From Luteolibacter ambystomatis (GTDB lineage Bacteria > Verrucomicrobiota > Verrucomicrobiia > Verrucomicrobiales > Akkermansiaceae), in assembly GCF_018137965.1 (NCBI RefSeq), contig NZ_CP073100.1, forward strand, positions 2,553,754-2,617,753: 64,000 nucleotides of DNA. Reading direction: 5' to 3'. Numbering within the stretch: the stretch's first letter is position 1; each line of letters opens with the position of its first letter. The translations under genes were made by a program, and so were the position numbers. Below, in pieces: positions 1 through 7,310 of this stretch. The notes beneath the pieces are model-generated. The model made no database searches, had not been told where the DNA came from, and worked only from the letters and a program-made list of their open reading frames with translations.

Positions 1-828
1 GTGACGGACCAGGCGGCCAACGCGCCACGCCTGTTCTCCACTCCCGCCGATCCATCCTACGGTGCGAACAATCCGCTGGAACTCGCCGCCGTGCCCATCC
101 TCGACGCGGCACCCACCGTGGAAGCGAAAAATACGGCGGTGGGAGGGACTGTCATCCACGGGGTCGCACAGCCGGCGGAGTTGCCGGCCGGCACCTCCGT
201 GACCTTGATCGGCCTGAGTACCGGCGTGAAGGAGGGAAAGATCCTGGAGTACAATCCCACCTCGAAGCTGATCTACACCACGAAGATCTCCACTCTGGGT
301 GACGCGGGAGCACCGGTCCTGACAAAGGACAACAAGCTCGTGGGCATCCTGCTCAGCCTCGATCCGCTCGATCCGAACCGCTCCGTGGTCAAAGCCGCAC
401 AACCCTTCCTGGCTGCCACCGGCTTCACCCTCGCGGGCGACGACACTCCAACACCGGAGCCGACACCGGAGGAACGGAAATGGGCCGGAGTGATGGGCGA
501 GATCCTGATTTCCGGTGATTCCCCCGAGTTCGCGGAGGAGGCGAAGAAATATGTGAACCTGCTCCAACAGTCGGGCATTCCCATGCCGGTGCCATACGCC
601 CAGGTCCGCAAGCGGGTGCCGTCGAAGACCGAGGTGCGCTACTTCCGCACGGAGGACAAGCCCATCGCGCAGGACGTGATCGAACTCATCGTCCAGCACG
701 GGGTGCCCCGGGAAAGGCTGCGGTCCTCCTTCGTGGACGACCCCACCGCACCTCCGAAGTTCATCCAGATTTCGATGGCAAAGGACCTCCTGTCCCCGCA
801 CCCGGACGCACCGGTCCCGCCTCATTGA
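1..828 (+). CDS. Trypsin-like-fold protein, C-terminal part, catalytic Ser replaced (5' partial)
   Basis: The frame is open at the left edge, so the first codon here is probably not the true start and only the C-terminal 275 residues are seen. Residues 100-105 read GDAGAP, followed by a hydrophobic VGILLS strand. This matches the GDSGGP region of chymotrypsin-fold proteases, but the nucleophile position is Ala102. The domain would therefore be a pseudo-protease or binding fold. A proline/threonine-rich linker (about 145-158) leads to a roughly 110-residue charged C-terminal domain that I do not recognise. It lies immediately upstream of a lipase and a membrane protein on the same strand, so it may belong to one operon. 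The Ser-to-Ala reading is from sequence; the fold is inferred. Confidence 0.6.
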   Translation: MTDQAANAPRLFSTPADPSYGANNPLELAAVPILDAAPTVEAKNTAVGGTVIHGVAQPAELPAGTSVTLIGLSTGVKEGKILEYNPTSKLIYTTKISTLGDAGAPVLTKDNKLVGILLSLDPLDPNRSVVKAAQPFLAATGFTLAGDDTPTPEPTPEERKWAGVMGEILISGDSPEFAEEAKKYVNLLQQSGIPMPVPYAQVRKRVPSKTEVRYFRTEDKPIAQDVIELIVQHGVPRERLRSSFVDDPTAPPKFIQISMAKDLLSPHPDAPVPPH

Positions 829-866
829 AATCTCCTTCCCTCATCCCACCCCAAGAACCCCATCCC

Positions 867-1790
867 ATGGCATCCTACCAACTCCTGCAAAAATCCGGAC
901 TGCATCTCGATACCGCCGTCTTCCTGGCGGAAGCCTCGCAGGCAGCCTACAACGACCAAGCCGCACGCACCTGGGCGACAGCCGCAGGATTCAGCCACAC
1001 CACCACCTTCAACCGCTCGAACATCCAGGGCTTCTGGAGCACGGCGGATGACGTGGCGCTGCTGGCCTTCCGCGGCACGAGCAATCCCGGGCAGTGGATC
1101 AGGAACGCGCACTTCTTTCCGGTGAGGCATCCATGGGGGCGCGTGCATGAAGGCTTCAAGGACGGCGTGGCCGATGTGGAGACGGACCTCCGGGGCTTCG
1201 ATGAGGTGGCGGGGAAGGCGAAGTATCTCTGGATCACGGGCCACAGCCTCGGTGGCGCGCTGGCGCTGATCACCGCGGCGCGGTGGAAGATGGCGGGCAT
1301 CCCCTCGTCCCTCTACACCTACGGCCAGCCGATGGTGGGCCTGGAGGGATTCGCGGACCGTTTCGCCATCGAGCTGCCGGGACGCCTCGTCCGCTTCGTC
1401 AACCAGAGCGACATCGTGCCGCGGGTGCCGCCGGGCTTCAGCCACACCGGCATGCTGAAGCGCATCGTCCGCCCCGGCGTGCTGGAGGCCGTGCCCGCGC
1501 TGGAAGCCGTGGCCGCCGTGCAGACTCCGGAGCTGGCGGCCGCCGTGCGCACCGCCACCACGCTCACGCTGGAGTCGGTGGAGGCCGTCGTGCAATCCGG
1601 GATCAGCGAGCCGCTGATGATCGACTCGGAACTCGCGCCCCTGACCGCGAAGCAATTCCTGGAATTACAGGCGTCGCTGGATGCCGCGGAATTGGAAGGA
1701 GCGCAGCTTGAGGGGATGTTCGACCTCTTCAAAGATCACCGCATCTCCGAATACATCCGCCTGTTGGCCCAACTCCTTGACCACGCATGA
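867..1790 (+). CDS. Class 3 lipase (fungal-lipase-like alpha/beta hydrolase)
   Basis: A predicted lipase/esterase of 307 residues. The nucleophile elbow GHSLGG has Ser127. The upstream VHEGF segment (about 93-97) is typical of Lipase_3 proteins, and the later NQSDIVPRVPPG segment carries the acid residue, followed by a candidate His in FSHTG. No signal peptide is visible, so it appears cytoplasmic or is exported by another route. I chose ATG 867 over the TTG at 825, because the upstream 14 residues are proline-rich and the 825 start overlaps the previous stop. The C-terminal third (about 200-290) is Ala/Glu/Val-rich and helical. The stop overlaps the next gene by 4 bp (ATGA), implying coupled translation with the membrane protein. 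Confidence 0.85.
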   Translation: MASYQLLQKSGLHLDTAVFLAEASQAAYNDQAARTWATAAGFSHTTTFNRSNIQGFWSTADDVALLAFRGTSNPGQWIRNAHFFPVRHPWGRVHEGFKDGVADVETDLRGFDEVAGKAKYLWITGHSLGGALALITAARWKMAGIPSSLYTYGQPMVGLEGFADRFAIELPGRLVRFVNQSDIVPRVPPGFSHTGMLKRIVRPGVLEAVPALEAVAAVQTPELAAAVRTATTLTLESVEAVVQSGISEPLMIDSELAPLTAKQFLELQASLDAAELEGAQLEGMFDLFKDHRISEYIRLLAQLLDHA

Positions 1791-2275
1791 GTGCTCCCCT
1801 TTCTCCTCCCGGATCATTGCGGGTGGGTCCCGCCGCCCCCGCACCGGTCCGTCCCGCAGATCCCGGCCTCGAAGCCGTGGAGCCCCCCGCGAATGGCGCA
1901 CCGCCGCAGGCTCCGGCCACCGCGCCGGACAAGCCCTACCTCGCACGGCTGGTGCTGCTGGTGCCTGCCGAGGTGATCTCGCTGTATGTGGCGCTCAAGC
2001 CGACGGCGGTGAATTTTCTGCCGCAGTTCGGAATCGTCTGCCTGCTGCTGGTGATCCTGGTGCGCTGGAAGGCGACGAAGGGCACGGACGGAAAAGCGGA
2101 GTGGGGCAGCGTGGTGATCAGCGCGATCTCCTTCGGCCTGTGGATCTACTCCGTGGGTGGATCGCTGCCGTGGCTGCCCGCACCGAAGGACGCGGGCGTG
2201 ATCGCCGTGGCGATCGGTGTCTGGACCTTCACCGTGCCCTATTTCTACCAAGGTGCGAAGCCCGCATCGGCCTGA
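1787..2275 (+). CDS. Small membrane protein coupled to the lipase
   Basis: A 162-residue protein that I do not recognise. The first 45 residues are Pro/Ala-rich and probably disordered. Three hydrophobic segments follow at about residues 50-70, 75-93 and 108-155 (the last may form two helices), so it is likely an inner-membrane protein. Its start codon overlaps the lipase stop (ATGA), which argues for co-expression. A role as membrane partner of the lipase is only inference from that overlap. Confidence 0.7.
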   Translation: MSAPLSPPGSLRVGPAAPAPVRPADPGLEAVEPPANGAPPQAPATAPDKPYLARLVLLVPAEVISLYVALKPTAVNFLPQFGIVCLLLVILVRWKATKGTDGKAEWGSVVISAISFGLWIYSVGGSLPWLPAPKDAGVIAVAIGVWTFTVPYFYQGAKPASA

Positions 2276-2842
2276 CTCCGCGCTTCCGCGGCCCACCATC
2301 GTGCCCGGAAGGCGCGTGCCATGCCACGGGCATTGCGGTGTATTACTAGAATCACCGTATCAAAGATGTTCCTTCCGCGGCCGCCCCGGCAGACCTGGTG
2401 ACGCGTGCGGTGCCGGTGAAAATTCACCCGAATGGGTGATTGGGCGGATCACCCGGAGGAGATAGGGTGTCACCAGCATCATTCCGGGGAAGCATCCTGC
2501 TCATCGCCGTCCTTGCGGCCCTGCGGAGGATGACGACCTGCGGTCCTACTCCCGCCAGGCGTGGGAGCCGCATGATGCACCAAACCCAAAACCCAAAAAC
2601 ACCTGCTCCCGATCCAACAAGGAGCAAGCTCGAAGCGCCCGGCGCCTGTCAGGCATTCTCCTGGCAGGTGCCACCCCTTTTCCGGCACCGGCGGCGACTC
2701 CGATGACAGATTTCCCGGTTGCCTGGATGAAGTCCGCCCTGAAGCGCGGATGGCGGCAAGGAACGGGTAGCGGGGTGGTGCGAAATAGGATCCGCGCCAT
2801 CCCGCAATCCGGCAGGATGGGTGGAACTCCGGCCTGTCATTC
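2276..2842. other. Non-coding stretch with module-like relics
   Basis: No convincing gene lies in this 567-bp gap. It holds a perfect copy of the 16-bp palindrome seen before the kinase genes (2424-2439). It also holds an 18-bp stretch (2343-2360, TTACTAGAATCACCGTAT) that closely matches a segment inside both kinase genes (4702-4719 and 15189-15206). A 9-bp hairpin with one G-U pair (CCTGTCAGG/CCTGGCAGG, 2645-2668) could be a terminator. The two shared motifs suggest a decayed third kinase/regulator module; that is inference. Confidence 0.4.
2424..2439. promoter_or_regulatory. Operator-like palindrome TCACCCGAATGGGTGA (orphan copy)
   Basis: A 6-bp perfect dyad with a 4-bp centre, identical to the copy at 3291-3306. 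No gene start lies at the usual 50-120 bp distance on either strand, so this copy appears orphaned. A partial second dyad (TCACCC/GGGTGT with an 11-bp gap) follows at about 2449-2471. Confidence 0.5.
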
Positions 2843-3199
2843 TCAATCGGCGGATGGCGGAGGAGTGCCGCGCGCTTCATCGAAGAGGCGCATCGCCAGG
2901 AGGCCGTTTCCCGCCGCGCCTCCCGCACGCAGCGCCGCCGCGATGAACACGGTCTCCGCGATTTCCTCGCGGGTGGCCCCCGCCTTCACGGCGTTCTGGA
3001 CATGGGATTCGATGCAGTACGCGCATTGGGTGGTCAGCGCGACTCCGATCGAGATGAGTTCGCGATATTTCGCAGGGATGGCTCCATCGGTGCGCTCGGC
3101 GGTGTACTTGAGGTTGAAAAACGCGCCGGCTTCCTTGGGGGCTCCGTCGATCAGTGCTTGGATGTACGCGCGGTCTTCCGGTGCTTGATACGATGACAT
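2843..3199 (-). CDS. AhpD-like / carboxymuconolactone decarboxylase family protein
   Basis: 118 residues, the usual size for a single-domain CMD/AhpD-like protein. The redox motif CAYCIESH gives Cys59, Cys62 and His66, the CxxC-xxx-H arrangement of alkylhydroperoxidase AhpD-type enzymes. These form helical oligomers and reduce peroxides through the cysteine pair. It is cytoplasmic. It is divergent from the first kinase gene, and the kinase palindrome (3291-3306) lies 92 bp upstream of this start, so the site could serve both directions. The physiological reductant is unknown from context. Confidence 0.85.
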   Translation of the reverse strand: MSSYQAPEDRAYIQALIDGAPKEAGAFFNLKYTAERTDGAIPAKYRELISIGVALTTQCAYCIESHVQNAVKAGATREEIAETVFIAAALRAGGAAGNGLLAMRLFDEARGTPPPSAD

Positions 3200-3290
3200 G
3201 GGATGCGGGATGAGGTTTCAGCGAAGCCCCGGCACCACACCAACGGGCAATCGTGACTTGTGATTCTGATCCCTCTTCCGCAGAATCGCA

Positions 3291-3306
3291 TCACCCGAAT
3301 GGGTGA
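3291..3306. promoter_or_regulatory. Operator-like palindrome before kinase 1
   Basis: TCACCCGAATGGGTGA, ending 51 bp before ATG 3358. The homologous kinase at 13848 has TCACCAGAATGGGTGA at nearly the same distance, and both are followed by AATCTG. This spacing supports both the site and the chosen start codons. Likely ligand: one of the NarL-type regulators encoded nearby (inference). Confidence 0.6.
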
Positions 3307-3357
3307 ATCTGAACCTTCATGGAAACCCCGGTTCCGGGAATCCCCCGACGGAAACCG

Positions 3358-6330
3358 ATGATTGCGCACGGACCAGCCGCTTTTTTCACACGTGTGCTTC
3401 TCATCGCAGCCTCGTGGGTGCTGCCGGGAAGAGCCGAGGACAGCCGCGCCTGGCTGAACCGCTCGTGGCAGATGAGCGAAGGCATGCCGAACAACGCGGT
3501 GACCGGCATCACCCAGGACCCGCAGGGATACATCTGGGTCTCCACCTGGTGGGGGATCGCTCGCTTCGACGGAGTGAAGTTCGACAACATCGTGGACGAG
3601 CTCCCGGGCGGAACGGTGTTCTGCATCGAGCGGGACCACCGCGGCCGGATCTGGGTGGGCACGGCCGCGGGAGTCGCCTGGCGCGAGGACGGGGTGTGGA
3701 AACGTCCGCCGGGAAGTACGACCGATCCCGTATATGCGCTGCAGGAGACCGCGGATGGCACGATGTGGGCCGGTGGCTACTACCACAGTTGGAAGATCTC
3801 CGGCTCCGGCACCATCCAGATGGATTTCCCCCAATCCAGCCCCCATATCCGCGCCCTGCGGGCGGATGGCGATGGCGGGATGTGGCTGCTGGGCCGGACC
3901 CAGCTTTTCCATTGCACGGCGGATGGCGCACCCGTGGCGGTGCTGGGTCCGTGGAACGGGCAGGAACTCGACGGACTGGGATATGACCGCGACCAACGGC
4001 TGGTGGTGTGTGGAAATGGAACGCTGGTGAGAAAGGACGGCGGGATCTGGACGGATCTGCTCCCGCTGATTCCCGGAGGTGGCAAGGACACCTTCAACGC
4101 CTGCACCACCGGACCGGACGGAACGCTGTGGCTGGCGACACGCAACGCGGGACTGGTGTATCTCGATGGAGAGACGCACGGCCGCATCGATGCTCCGGCC
4201 TCGCTTTCCCTCAATGACACCCGCTGCGTCTTCTTCGACCGGCAGGGCACCCTCTGGGTGGGGACGAACGGAGGAGGACTGGACCGCCTGCGCCGCCGCA
4301 CCTTCGACAGCTACGGCCCGGCGGAGGGACTGGGGCGGAATGTGACCTCCGCGATCGCAATCGGTCCGGACGGAGTGGTGCGCGTCGGCACGGATGGCTC
4401 CGGCATCTTCCGCATGGAGAAAGGCCGCTTCGTGCCGGACCAGCAGGAAGCCGGGCTGCCGGAGCGCGCGCCCATCTGGTCGATGACCTATGATCCGCAG
4501 GGAACCCTGTGGGTGGGCTTCGAGCGGGAGGAACTTTTCCGGGTGCGGGATGGGAAGGCGGAAGCGGTGCGCGGTGTCTTCATCCCGCCGAATGAATCCC
4601 CCACCCTGTTCCATTCGCTGAAGCCCGCCCGGGACGGAGGCCTGCTGCTGGGGATGTCCTACCACGGCCTGCGGAAACTGGAGGACGGGACCTGCCGGAC
4701 ACTACTAGAGAGACCGTACGTGGGCTCCGTGACCCACACGCTGGAGGACTCGCGCGGCAGGCTGTGGGCGGCGGCCAGTGGAGAGGGCGCGTGGGTTTTC
4801 GAGAACGGCGCCTGGCGGGATGTGCGCAAGGACATCGGGGTGCGGAATTTTTCTCCGTCCATCCTCGCGGAGGCCGCGGAGGGAGGAATCTGGATCGGCT
4901 CGTTCGGCGAGGGGCTGGTCCTGTGGCGGGACGGCCATGTGAAATGGTGGGGCAGGAAGGAAGGTCTCATCAGTCTGGCGATCTTCCAGATCGAGGTGGA
5001 CGACCACGGCCACCTGTGGCTGGGCACGGACCAGGGATTGCAGCGTCTCGACATCGCGGAGCTGGAGCGCTCGCCGGGCAACGACGGCCTGCCCTTGCAC
5101 AGTCTCCGCTTCAACCGCGCGGACGGTCTGCCACCCGGGCAGTTCACGGTCGCCCATGGCAATGCGTCCCTGAAGGCACCGGATGGCTCGCTGTGGTTCT
5201 CACTGGCGGGCGGTGCGATCCACGTGGACCCGACGGTGACACTGAGGGCCCCGGAAGCGCCGCAGGTTCACATCGAGAGCGCCTCGGACAGCCGCGGCAC
5301 GTTCTGGCAGTTTGAGAATCCGGCGCAGCACGGCCGCGTCGTGCAGCCACCGGGCTCCGGCAGATTGTTGATCCGCTTCACCGCGCCGGAATTCGTCCGG
5401 CCGGAGGAACTCCGCTTCCGTTACCGGCTGGCCGGAATGGAAAAGGATTGGCGGGAGAGCGGCGGAGACCGCACGGCCGGCTATCCGCTGCTGCCACCGG
5501 GCGAATACCGCTTCGAGGTGGCGGTGGCCACACCGGAAGGCGGCTGGTCCGCGAAACCCGCCTCCGTGGTGGTGATGGTCCAGCCGTTCATCTGGCAAAC
5601 GGCCGCCTTCCGCATCGCGGCGGTCACGCTGGCACTGCTGGGAGCGGGCATCCTGGTGCGGAAATGGAGCGAGCGGCGGCTGAAGCGGAAGATGGCCCGG
5701 CTGATGCAGGAGACACGCCTGGAGCGCGAGCGCACCCGCATCGCCGGAGATCTGCATGACGATCTGGGAGCCACGCTCAGCGAGATCAATTTCATCGGCA
5801 CCTTCGCCGCCGATACCTACTCCGGTCATCCCGTGCGGCAGAGCCTGGAGAACATCGTGGACCGCGCGCAGCGGATGGCGAAGTCGCTGGATGAAATCGT
5901 GTGGACCGTGAATCCCGCCCACGACCGCCTCCCGTCCGTGGCCCGCTATCTGTGTTCCCGCTGTCAGGAGAGCCTCGGCACCGCGGGCATCCGCTGCCGC
6001 CTGGATGTGGCGGAAAGATTGCCGGACGTGCCGCTCGATTCACAACTCCGCCACCACCTGTTGATGGCGGTGAACGAGATCATCCACAATGTGATGAAGC
6101 ACTCCGGGGCCACCGGCTGCACGCTGGCCATCCGCCTGGAGAAGCATGAACTGGTCATCCGCGTGACGGACGACGGGCGGGGCTTCGACCGCTCCGAATG
6201 CCCGGTGGACCGGAACGGCCTGGCCAACCTGGAGCGCCGCATGAACGAGATCCAGGGTTCCTTTGAAATCACCAGTTCGCCCGGCCACGGCACGAAGGCC
6301 ACGCTGCGGGCACCACTCCCATCCTCGTAA
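3358..6330 (+). CDS. Reg_prop/Y_Y_Y sensor histidine kinase 1
   Basis: 990 residues. A signal peptide (about 1-26, ending LPGRA) is followed by a long beta-propeller of Reg_prop-like repeats (about 35-650; recurrent GYIWVST, GRIWVGT, GTLWVGT strands). Then come a Y_Y_Y Ig-like domain (about 665-735), one transmembrane helix (about 744-766), a HisKA_3 dimerisation box with DLHDDLGATLSE (phosphoacceptor His800), and a HATPase_c domain (N box NEIIHNVMKHSG; DDGRGFD; GNGLANLERRM). The architecture is that of periplasmic-sensing NarX/LiaS-class kinases. ATG 3358 was preferred over 3319, because the residues from MIAHG align with the paralogue's MIPHG start and keep the palindrome at equal distance. 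Its partner is the regulator at 6411. The ligand is unknown; carbohydrate sensing is common for this architecture but not shown here. Confidence 0.9.
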   Translation: MIAHGPAAFFTRVLLIAASWVLPGRAEDSRAWLNRSWQMSEGMPNNAVTGITQDPQGYIWVSTWWGIARFDGVKFDNIVDELPGGTVFCIERDHRGRIWVGTAAGVAWREDGVWKRPPGSTTDPVYALQETADGTMWAGGYYHSWKISGSGTIQMDFPQSSPHIRALRADGDGGMWLLGRTQLFHCTADGAPVAVLGPWNGQELDGLGYDRDQRLVVCGNGTLVRKDGGIWTDLLPLIPGGGKDTFNACTTGPDGTLWLATRNAGLVYLDGETHGRIDAPASLSLNDTRCVFFDRQGTLWVGTNGGGLDRLRRRTFDSYGPAEGLGRNVTSAIAIGPDGVVRVGTDGSGIFRMEKGRFVPDQQEAGLPERAPIWSMTYDPQGTLWVGFEREELFRVRDGKAEAVRGVFIPPNESPTLFHSLKPARDGGLLLGMSYHGLRKLEDGTCRTLLERPYVGSVTHTLEDSRGRLWAAASGEGAWVFENGAWRDVRKDIGVRNFSPSILAEAAEGGIWIGSFGEGLVLWRDGHVKWWGRKEGLISLAIFQIEVDDHGHLWLGTDQGLQRLDIAELERSPGNDGLPLHSLRFNRADGLPPGQFTVAHGNASLKAPDGSLWFSLAGGAIHVDPTVTLRAPEAPQVHIESASDSRGTFWQFENPAQHGRVVQPPGSGRLLIRFTAPEFVRPEELRFRYRLAGMEKDWRESGGDRTAGYPLLPPGEYRFEVAVATPEGGWSAKPASVVVMVQPFIWQTAAFRIAAVTLALLGAGILVRKWSERRLKRKMARLMQETRLERERTRIAGDLHDDLGATLSEINFIGTFAADTYSGHPVRQSLENIVDRAQRMAKSLDEIVWTVNPAHDRLPSVARYLCSRCQESLGTAGIRCRLDVAERLPDVPLDSQLRHHLLMAVNEIIHNVMKHSGATGCTLAIRLEKHELVIRVTDDGRGFDRSECPVDRNGLANLERRMNEIQGSFEITSSPGHGTKATLRAPLPSS

Positions 6331-6334
6331 GAAA

Positions 6335-6379
6335 CACCCCATTCTGGTGGTTTGCCGATCCGGCGTCCGGTGGCAGACT
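6335..6379 (+). promoter_or_regulatory. Degenerate palindrome plus extended -10 before regulator 1
   Basis: CACCCCATTCTGGTGG (6335-6350) is a weaker, one-base-longer version of the kinase palindrome. A TGGCAGACT box (6371-6379) sits about 24 bp downstream, like TGGTATGAT and TGGCATGAT before the other two regulators. The geometry would place an activator near -43. No Shine-Dalgarno sequence is seen before the gene; its leader resembles that of regulator 2. Confidence 0.35.
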
Positions 6380-6410
6380 TCCGCCGTCACCTTTCTTTTT
6401 CATTCCGCTC

Positions 6411-7043
6411 ATGTCGTCCAGGATCATCATCGTCGAAGACAACCACGTCGTCCGGGGCTGCCTTGAGGAATTGGCCAATACCCTGCCCGGCTGCGAGTGC
6501 GTGGGGGCCTTCGCCAGCGCGGAGGAAGCCCTGAAGCTGGCCGTGCATCTCAAGCCGGATCTGGCGATGATGGACATCCATCTGCCGAACCTCTCGGGCA
6601 TCGAATGCGCGTCCCGCCTGAAGCAATCGCTGCCGGACCTGCGCATCCTGATGCTCACGATGTATGAGGATGAGGAGAAGATCTTCGAAGCCTTCAAGGC
6701 CGGAGCCAGCGGCTACCTTCTGAAGCGCAGCAGCCCGCGGGAGATCAAAGGCGCGATCGAGGAGATCCTCCGCGGCGGCGCACCGATGACGAGCGCGATC
6801 GCGCTGAAGGTGGTGGAATCCTTCCGACCCACGCAGGCGAAGGACGCGGACGCGCCGGAGCTCTCCCGCCGCGAGACCGAGGTGCTGGGTTGCCTGACCA
6901 AAGGATACTCCAACAAGGAGATCGCCGAAGAACTCAGCATCTCCCCCGATACGGTCCACTGGCACCTCAAGCAGATCTACGACAAGCTCCATGTGAAGGG
7001 CCGCACCGAAGCCGCGCTGAAGTACATGGGGATGAAGGGGTAG
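6411..7043 (+). CDS. NarL/FixJ-family response regulator 1
   Basis: 210 residues. The receiver domain has acidic Glu9/Asp10, phosphoacceptor Asp55 (MMDIHLP) and the conserved Lys in GYLLKRSSP. The C-terminal LuxR-type HTH (about 148-205) reads LSRRETEVLG...GYSNKEIAEEL...SPDTVHWHLKQIY. It is 80 bp after kinase 1 on the same strand and is its likely phosphotransfer partner. The separate promoter-like element in the gap suggests it can also be transcribed alone. It is closely related to the regulators at 16898 and 17683. The repeat-protein gene on the opposite strand, with a similar palindrome, is its most plausible target. Confidence 0.92.
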   Translation: MSSRIIIVEDNHVVRGCLEELANTLPGCECVGAFASAEEALKLAVHLKPDLAMMDIHLPNLSGIECASRLKQSLPDLRILMLTMYEDEEKIFEAFKAGASGYLLKRSSPREIKGAIEEILRGGAPMTSAIALKVVESFRPTQAKDADAPELSRRETEVLGCLTKGYSNKEIAEELSISPDTVHWHLKQIYDKLHVKGRTEAALKYMGMKG

Positions 7044-7146
7044 GTGACAGGGGGCCAAGCATGGCTCTCTGATCCCGCAGGGATCACGGACCATAGCCCC
7101 GGGTCAACGAGCCTCGGCGAGGCATCCCTACCTTTAAGACACGATG

Positions 7147-7206
7147 ACGGGCCGGCTGGAGACCCAACCGGCCCGTATTTCATTCATTGCATCATTATCC
7201 AGGAAA
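7147..7206 (-). repeat. 3'-hairpin element, copy 1
   Basis: On the minus strand: TTTCCTGGAT, then ATGCAATG, then a hairpin with arms ACGGGCCGG/CCGGCCCGT (7147-7155 and 7168-7176). It sits between the convergent ends of regulator 1 and repeat protein 1 and could terminate both. It is the second of two tandem copies downstream of the repeat-protein stop. Confidence 0.6.
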
Positions 7207-7230
7207 TCTTGCTTTGGTGAGGCGCGCAGA

Positions 7231-7283
7231 CGGACCGGCCGGAATGCCAGCCGGTCCGCCTCTATTGCAGTGGACCCAGGAAA
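7231..7283 (-). repeat. 3'-hairpin element, copy 2
   Basis: On the minus strand: TTTCCTGGGTCCACTGCAAT, then a 12-bp stem with one mismatch (CGGACCGGCTGG/CCGGCCGGTCCG, 7231-7258). It lies 28 bp after the stop of the repeat protein, the position expected for its terminator. Confidence 0.6.
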
Positions 7284-7310
7284 AACCGTCCCACGCTCAC
7301 GCGTGGCTCG

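Noticed and set aside
825-866. Earlier TTG start for the lipase
   Set aside because: It adds a Pro-rich 14-residue extension overlapping the previous stop; ATG 867 gives a normal lipase start.
2440-2842. Small plus-strand frames in the gap after the membrane protein
   Set aside because: No plausible start, domain or codon pattern; Arg/Pro-rich nonsense.
3151-4665. Antisense 504-codon frame over kinase 1 (similar at 13596-15110)
   Set aside because: No start context or domain motif; both are mirror images of the conserved kinase sequence.
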